Position numbers and translations under genes: made by a program
Shown here: piece by piece, positions 59,135 to 64,000 of the stretch
How the letters are laid out: each line of letters starts with the position of its first letter
How positions within the stretch are numbered: the stretch's first letter is position 1
Assembly: GCA_032622095.1 (NCBI GenBank)
Contig: CP136062.1
Coordinates: 197,229,887-197,293,886 of the forward strand
DNA length: 64,000 nucleotides
From: Siphonodentalium dalli
Taxonomy: Eukaryota > Mollusca > Scaphopoda > Gadilida > Siphonodentaliidae
Reading direction: 5' to 3'
Notes under the pieces: model-generated
Told to the model about the DNA's origin: nothing
The model's input: the letters and a program-made list of their open reading frames with translations, nothing else
The model's database searches: none

Positions 59135-59956
59135 TCACTTATGAACATTTGATTGTCCATTGTCCATTCTCGCATCCTCAACGTCAACCCAATTCCCTCC
59201 ATCTTTCCTAGATTGCAGAATAACTTTCAGACCAGATATCCGGATCCTCGTTTTTAATTTCTGATCCTTTCTCAGTTTATAAGCTTGTGCACTTTTTCTT
59301 CCTCTTTCTCGTTTCATCTCTGGTGGTAGGTCTGTTCTCACAGTAATACGTTTAATTCTGTCAATATTTTCTGCTGCATCAAGAATAATCATTTTGTCCC
59401 TGTCTGTAGCCAAGACCATGATAATAGGGTTTGGCGGTTTTCTGCTGAGGTCACCACCCGGTCTGAACGCGACCGGCAATCTGTGTGCATTGACACATCT
59501 GTCCATTACCTTTTCTGCCGTTTTAGCATTTATTTTGAAATCCTTAACAAGCACACTTTCCATGAGCTGATAGACATTTTCCCCTCTTGTTTCCACAATT
59601 CCATACACCAGCAGGTTATATTTTCTGTCGTGCACCTCTCTCAGCATGCCACGCTCCTCCAGTTCAAGAATTTTTGCCAACATTTTTTCTTCAAGGTCCG
59701 GAATTGAACTTTCTTCTACGAAAGAAATTCTTTCTTCAATAGAGCCCACAGCTATTGAAAGTTGATTCTGCTGTTCTGTCAAGTCAGTTTTTACTTCTTC
59801 CACTTCACTTCTTAATTTAACAAACTCCTGTTTAACCAAGCTGAAATTATTCTCCATTTGCTTTGTCAAGTTTACTATTAATTGTTTGAGTTCTAAATTA
59901 GACACTTCCTCTGTCGATTTCTGTGACATAATTAATGCGATGTTATTTGATTTCAC
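59135..59956 (-). CDS. ORF1: coiled-coil nucleic-acid-binding protein
   Basis: 273 codons. Residues about 20-105 are heptad-rich (LELKQLIVNLTKQM, FVKLRSEVEEVKTDL, LEEKMLAKILELEERG) and predict a coiled coil. Then RKYNLLVYGI (about 107-116) begins an RRM-like fold, followed by RVNAHRLP-type and ITVRTDLPPEMKRERGRKSA segments and a basic C-terminus. This coiled coil, RRM and basic tail plan is that of L1-type and many CR1-type ORF1 proteins, which trimerise and bind element RNA. A second Met (MSQKSTEE) ten residues in could be the start. No internal stop. Confidence 0.85.
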   Translation of the reverse strand: MKSNNIALIMSQKSTEEVSNLELKQLIVNLTKQMENNFSLVKQEFVKLRSEVEEVKTDLTEQQNQLSIAVGSIEERISFVEESSIPDLEEKMLAKILELEERGMLREVHDRKYNLLVYGIVETRGENVYQLMESVLVKDFKINAKTAEKVMDRCVNAHRLPVAFRPGGDLSRKPPNPIIMVLATDRDKMIILDAAENIDRIKRITVRTDLPPEMKRERGRKSAQAYKLRKDQKLKTRIRISGLKVILQSRKDGGNWVDVEDARMDNGQSNVHK

Positions 59957-60218
59957 CGAAGTTTAAAACAGTCAAATTATTTTTGTGTTGCCTTATTTCG
60001 TGTGTGACGTCACACGCTAGTCCTCGTAGTTTTAAGTAATGGCCAAAGTCATGCAAGTACTCTTCAGTAAATGTTTATAAACAGTGTCGTCCGTTTGAAT
60101 AATAACATCATCATAACTTGGCTAAATAGTTGTAGTGTTAAGCATTTGTAATCTTCCGAAATCTGGGTTTTGGAAACAGCGAGCGCGTGTTTACTGCATT
60201 CCTAACCGGAAGCGGTGG

Positions 60219-60257
60219 ACCTCGACCGATCCGATTCAAATTTGGTATGTAGGCCTA
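60219..60257 (+). mobile_element. Helitron-like repeat, family B, middle piece
   Basis: ACCTCGACCGATCCGATTCA followed by AATTTGGTATGTAGGCCTA continues the repeat left at 53845. It breaks again at the Tc1/mariner-like insertion. Confidence 0.65.
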
Positions 60258-61823
60258 CAGTACCAGTCAAAAGAAGTGGAACATTAAGCGCGCCCAATAT
60301 CGCAATAATATTGCAAGTGGAAACGCTTATAAGCGCGCCTCTTGCGATATTATTGCAAAATTTCGCGATTAAAATCGCAACATTTCGCGCTTAATATTGT
60401 CATAACTCGCGCTTAATACTTCGCTCACAATTTTGAGATTTAGCGCAAATTATTTCTTCTTCATCAATACTGTTTGTATCATATATACATGTATATGATG
60501 GTGATTGCGACAATTTTTCGTTTCTATTTTACCTCGTACGTTTAAAGGGGTACTGTACGCCATTTTCATTAAATTTCCGGTGACAACAACGATCTAATAT
60601 CGATAATATATAGAAACATAAGTAATTTGAGTCGAAGATGTATTCTGTAAACGCTCAGGTTAATAGGCTATCTTAAAATTTTATAATTTAAAAGTTAATA
60701 ATTTGATATAAATTGAATTTATGACTGGAGCCATAAAATGTCGTCAATTAAATTACGAATTTCCGTAATCAAATACATTAATTGAGGGATACTGGATTGT
60801 TAAAGCGATCGCACACACGATAGCTTAACATATTATGATGATACGGGGAGAACACTCAAGCCACCCACTGAGTAGCGACGATACATTAACTTAAATGATT
60901 ATATGGGACTAGTATGCCTATAATATAACTTTTATTTGATTCATTTGGTTGAAAACTGTACAAAAATTACTCGACAACGACAATTTGTATTTTTGCATTC
61001 CGGTAAATTTGTCATCCGTAACACTACTTCGTACTCAACAGACTTTCAAATAATGAAAAAATTGTTACCTTATTCTCCGACTCGGAGACTATAGAAACCA
61101 ACAACAACATTTGGCGTACAGTACCCCTTTAAACGGGCATGGCTCATTCGACTTTCAAATTATGCCTACGTAATTTGGAAGGATGTATAATATATGTTGA
61201 TATATATTGACATACCCGTTTCATATGCACTGAAAAATACTTTCCATGCATTGTCACAGCCGTTCAGCAGCTGTTTTAATTTTTTCGTAGAGAAGTGAAA
61301 TAAATGCTCTTTATTTCAACCATACCAGGAATAGACTAACACGGAACACTCTATTCTGTTCACGTCGGGCACATTGATATTGTTTGTTTTTGGGACCCAA
61401 ACATCTTTTTCAACGTTGTATTAGTTATGACTTCAATGCTTCTTTCTTTGACATATAATGCCTGCAGAAAGCTAGTATTGATCTACCTATTTCGATATCG
61501 GGAACAATTATATCCATCTGTTCATAACATAATTTGGAGACAATGTTTTAGATTTGTATATAATTATAGTTGTAAATTATATATGTACACACCGATCTTA
61601 CCACAGTATTTAACTAATATAAATACAAGTCTATCTGGTTTCTATGAAATTGTATCACATTTAATATTGAAACAACGCGCGCTTAATATCGCAATATTCT
61701 GCGCTCAATATCGCAATAATAAGCACGACAGATTTATGGAATTGCGCTATAATCACGACTTTTTCGCGCTCAATATCGCAATAAAGGCGCGCCTCAATAT
61801 ACCACTTCTCCTGAGTGGTACTG
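60258..61823. mobile_element. Tc1/mariner-like non-autonomous element
   Basis: Ends CAGTACCAGTCAAAAGAAGT on the left and its imperfect complement on the right (ACTTCTCCTGAGTGGTACTG) form a TIR of about 38 bp extending into AATATCGCAATA repeats. CAGTACCAGTCAAAAG is a terminus I associate with Tc1/mariner-group elements. TA precedes the left end. The interior has AATATCGCAATAA/GCGCGC repeats, a further nested element (60541-61133) and no transposase that I recognise. The plus frame at 61427-61873 lacks any DDE motif. Confidence 0.7.
60541..61133. mobile_element. 593-bp nested element with TTTAAAGGGG ends
   Basis: Perfect 22-bp terminal inverted repeats, beginning TTTAAAGGGGTACTGTACGC at 60541 and mirrored at 61133. 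TTAA/TTTAAA at the ends would fit TTAA-targeting superfamilies such as Kolobok or piggyBac, but the motif is symmetrical, so target duplication and TIR cannot be separated. No coding capacity. Confidence 0.8.
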
Positions 61824-61897
61824 ATCGGGAACAATGTGGGCGGGTCCAATTTTACGTGCGACCATGTCATTGACCTTGACCTTGACCTCGCTCATAA
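61824..61897 (+). mobile_element. Helitron-like repeat, family B, right part
   Basis: ATCGGGAACAATGTGGGCGG, GTCCAATTTTACGTGCGACC and TTGACCTTGACCTTGACCTC continue the unit left at 60257. The end of the element beyond CGCTCAT was not found. Confidence 0.6.
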
Positions 61898-62873
61898 TCC
61901 TTCCTTGTCAGCTTCCAGTATTGGAGGATCCTGAACAGTCATGTGCTACTGACTGTTTTCTTTTATCTCAGAAGAAACTATATTTGACTGCACTGTCACC
62001 ACTATTGCGAATGGGTCTACGACGCATTTCCATCTCTCTTGACAAATTGTATCTATCTTGCGGAAAATATATTGAATGGGACAGACTCAATTGTGTTATA
62101 ATACATTACCCAGTCTAACATGCCATCCTCTAACGATTCAAGGTCCCTCATTTTGCAAGAATATATGCATCTCTTAAATATAATGATACGTATGATTTCT
62201 TCTATGTATCGGTTTTGCGAACTCACTGTATGAATGTCCTGATTCCCGTCCCCATTCAAATGACAGTTGAGAAGATGTAATTGTTCATTGGTGACTTAAT
62301 TAGGTCACCACACGTCGAGGCTGTGAAATTTGAACGCCAAAACCTCCTTATAGAACGAATGATAATGGAGATAACTTTATACAACTTTTGTTGATATTAG
62401 TGACCAAAACATTCTCATAAATGTTACATGTATAGTGGTGGTAATTAGTTCCAATCATATTTGTATCAGCTTTGGTGCTCATCCCTTCCACATTAATGAC
62501 TCGAACGGTGCCCCTTTTCCCATATGTAAACCACATCCACTAGATTCCTGATATCACGGAGATGATTACGTATATGTGTGGTGGTAATCGGCAACTAAAC
62601 AAATTATAATCAAATTTAGTGCCTCCTCCACCTCTCACCCAAGCGACCCCCATTTACATCACACTATTAAATTCCGACAGTCGCAAATGTAGGCATCAAC
62701 ATTGCCGTCTTCAGCGGGTCCACACAATTTGATTCCTCGTATCATTGGAGAATAATGTGTATGAATTTGGTTGAAATTTGCGCTAAACCTATTTATATAT
62801 ATGTTGTCCCTCCTCGCCCTATCCTTGACTCAAGTGGCGCCACTATGACATATCTACTCATTATGAAGATGAA
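61898..62873. other. Unannotated stretch of about 1 kb
   Basis: No recognisable feature on either strand; short open frames only. Confidence 0.4.
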
Positions 62874-63668
62874 TCTATTATATATTTTGGAAGATCTGTC
62901 TGTGTGTGTGTGTATCTGTGTGTGTGTGTGTTCGCGATGAACTCGAAAACGGCCGACCCGATTTCGACGAAACTTGGTATGTAGGGGTATTTTCGGCCGG
63001 GGGGTGGCATGGGCCTATTGATTTGTCCGTGCGACGTGACCTTGACCTTGAAATCGGGTCATTTCAAGGTCAAACGCCCGAATATCACGGGATTTCGATG
63101 AAACTTGGTATGTGGGGTTACATTCGGCCGGGGAGTGACATAGGCCTATTAATTTGCCCGTGCGACGTGATATTGACCTTGAAATCGGGTCATTTCAAGG
63201 TCAAACGCCCGAATATCACGGGATTTCGATGAAACTTGATATGTGGTGATACTTTCGTATGGGGAGTCTCATAAGCATATTCATTTGCCCGTGCGACGTG
63301 AACTTGACCTTGAAATCGGGTCAATTCAAGGTCAAATCGCCAATTTTGATGGGATTTCGACGAATTTTTATACATAGGGTTACTTTTGTCCATTGAGGGG
63401 ATTTCGACGAAATTTTATACATAGTGTTACTTTTGTCCACTGAGTGTTTTGGACGGGTCAAATCGTGACCCCGACCTGACCTTGACCTTCAAAATGGTCA
63501 ATTCAAGGTGAAATCGGGTAAAACCGGATGTATTTCGACGGGTACTTTTGTCGGGTACTTTTGTCCGGGCAGTGTTTTGGACGGGTCAAATCGTTACCAC
63601 ACCTGACCATGACCTTCAAAATGGTCAATTCAATGTCCAAGCCCGGACGAAGTCGGGTCACCTTCTAG
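62874..63668 (+). mobile_element. Non-autonomous Helitron-like element (complete)
   Basis: 795 bp starting A|TCTATTATATATTTTGGAAG, with a (TG)n tract, TTCGCGATGAACTCGAAAAC and repeated units of about 120 bp (CGATTTCGACGAAACTTGG, TCGGCCGGGG, GTGCGACGTGACCTTGACCT, GGGTCATTTCAAGGTCAAAC). It ends CCCGGACGAAGTCGGG, a short GC hairpin, seven bases before CTAG at 63665-63668, followed by T. Ends and hairpin fit Helitron termini. There is no Rep/helicase. The open frame 62906-63232 is only repeat readthrough. Confidence 0.78.
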
Positions 63669-63810
63669 TCTATTATATATTTTGGAAGATCTGTCTGTCT
63701 GTGTGTGTGCGTTCGCGATGAACTCGAAAACGGCCGACCCGATTTCGATGAAACTTCGTATGTGAGGGTACTATCGGTCGGGAAGTGGCATAGGCATATT
63801 AATTTTCAGA
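63669..63810 (+). mobile_element. Second Helitron-like copy, head to tail, 3'-truncated
   Basis: Immediately after the CTAG of the previous copy, TCTATTATATATTTTGGAAG restarts and continues through ATGAACTCGAAAACGGCCG and CGATTTCGATGAAACTTCG to about 63810. Similarity is then lost and no second CTAG end is present. Confidence 0.72.
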
Positions 63811-64000
63811 TCCGAGGTCAACTTTTCACGTGCCGAGGTCAAATCTGTTTTTACGCTGTGTTACGGGACTTTCATTTGAGTTCGGTGCTTACAAATCGAT
63901 TCGAAACAGCGCGAATAATAAAATGCCAGTCATAATAATGACACTGTGAGAATCATTCGTGTTTCCTCTTTCCAACGATATATAATGCGTATGTATCCGT
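63811..64000. other. Unannotated end of window
   Basis: Nothing recognised; two GAGGTCAA words near 63816 and 63834 may be decayed repeat units. Confidence 0.35.

Larger units (their letters stand above)
53846..60218 (-). mobile_element. Near-complete CR1/Jockey-type non-LTR retrotransposon
   Basis: Minus-strand element of about 6.4 kb. 5' leader about 59957-60215, ORF1 59135-59956, a long inter-ORF spacer, ORF2 in two overlapping frames (57489-54357), and a 3' UTR with an AATAAAG word ending in a (TATTC)n tail at 53846-53866. Tail microsatellites are common in CR1/L2-type elements. The host repeat reads ...TTTCTGG on the left and ACCTCGACCGATCCGA on the right, which join as in its neighbouring unit, so the borders are close to 53846 and 60216-60218. 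Any target duplication is at most TGG. Confidence 0.85.

Noticed and set aside
61427-61873. 148-codon frame inside the Tc1/mariner-like element as a transposase
   Set aside because: No DDE/D motif or helix-turn-helix was recognised, and its last part reads AATATCGCAATAA repeats and host repeat sequence.
62906-63232. 108-codon frame with ENGRPDFDETWYVG-like peptide
   Set aside because: Readthrough of Helitron-like tandem units; the same peptide pattern arises from each copy of the repeat.

Overview
The window looks like AT-rich intergenic or accessory DNA from an invertebrate animal, packed with transposable elements and satellites. I found no host protein-coding gene, rRNA or tRNA that I could support. 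An animal origin is inferred from non-LTR retrotransposons of the CR1/Jockey type and the L1 type, Helitron-like elements with CTAG ends, TTAA-flanked and Tc1/mariner-like inverted-repeat elements, many foldback MITEs, long tandem arrays, and frequent ACATGTA and AGGCCTAC words. A marine lophotrochozoan or invertebrate deuterostome would fit, but the sequence does not decide the phylum.

Layout. 1-6.9 kb: foldback elements, the first TTAA hairpin MITE (2373-2737), a 30-bp tandem array (about 2955-3300) and a truncated relative of the MITE (5873-6252). 6.9-8.1 kb: a minus-strand Helitron-like element. 8.5-13.6 kb: a nested foldback element with a TTAA MITE inside, dispersed repeats, a (GA)n tract and a short retrotransposon C-terminal fragment (13356-13628). 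14.9-21.1 kb: a 6.2-kb inverted-repeat element with arms of about 1.4 kb around a 21-bp satellite; the left arm carries a 5'-truncated L1-like insert and a TTAA MITE. 22-27.5 kb: hairpins and a decayed CACTG-ended element. 27.8-31.6 kb: about 58 copies of a 64-bp satellite. 35.2-41.4 kb: a head-to-tail duplication of a 3,113-bp unit, apparently near-identical. 41.8-43.6 kb: a decayed CR1/Jockey-type retrotransposon. 46.5-51.0 kb: a duplicated block with more hairpin MITEs and a 28-bp array. 53.5-61.9 kb: a Helitron-like repeat split by an almost complete 6.4-kb non-LTR retrotransposon (ORF1 and ORF2, minus strand, one frameshift) and by a Tc1/mariner-like element that itself carries another element. 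62.9-63.8 kb: two Helitron-like elements head to tail.

The only proteins with clear function are retrotransposon proteins: a coiled-coil nucleic-acid-binding ORF1p and an endonuclease/reverse transcriptase ORF2p. The most interesting structures are the foldback element with a satellite core, and a hairpin-within-hairpin core shared by MITEs whose outer ends differ. Paralogous copies inside the window act as natural empty sites and fix the ends of several insertions.
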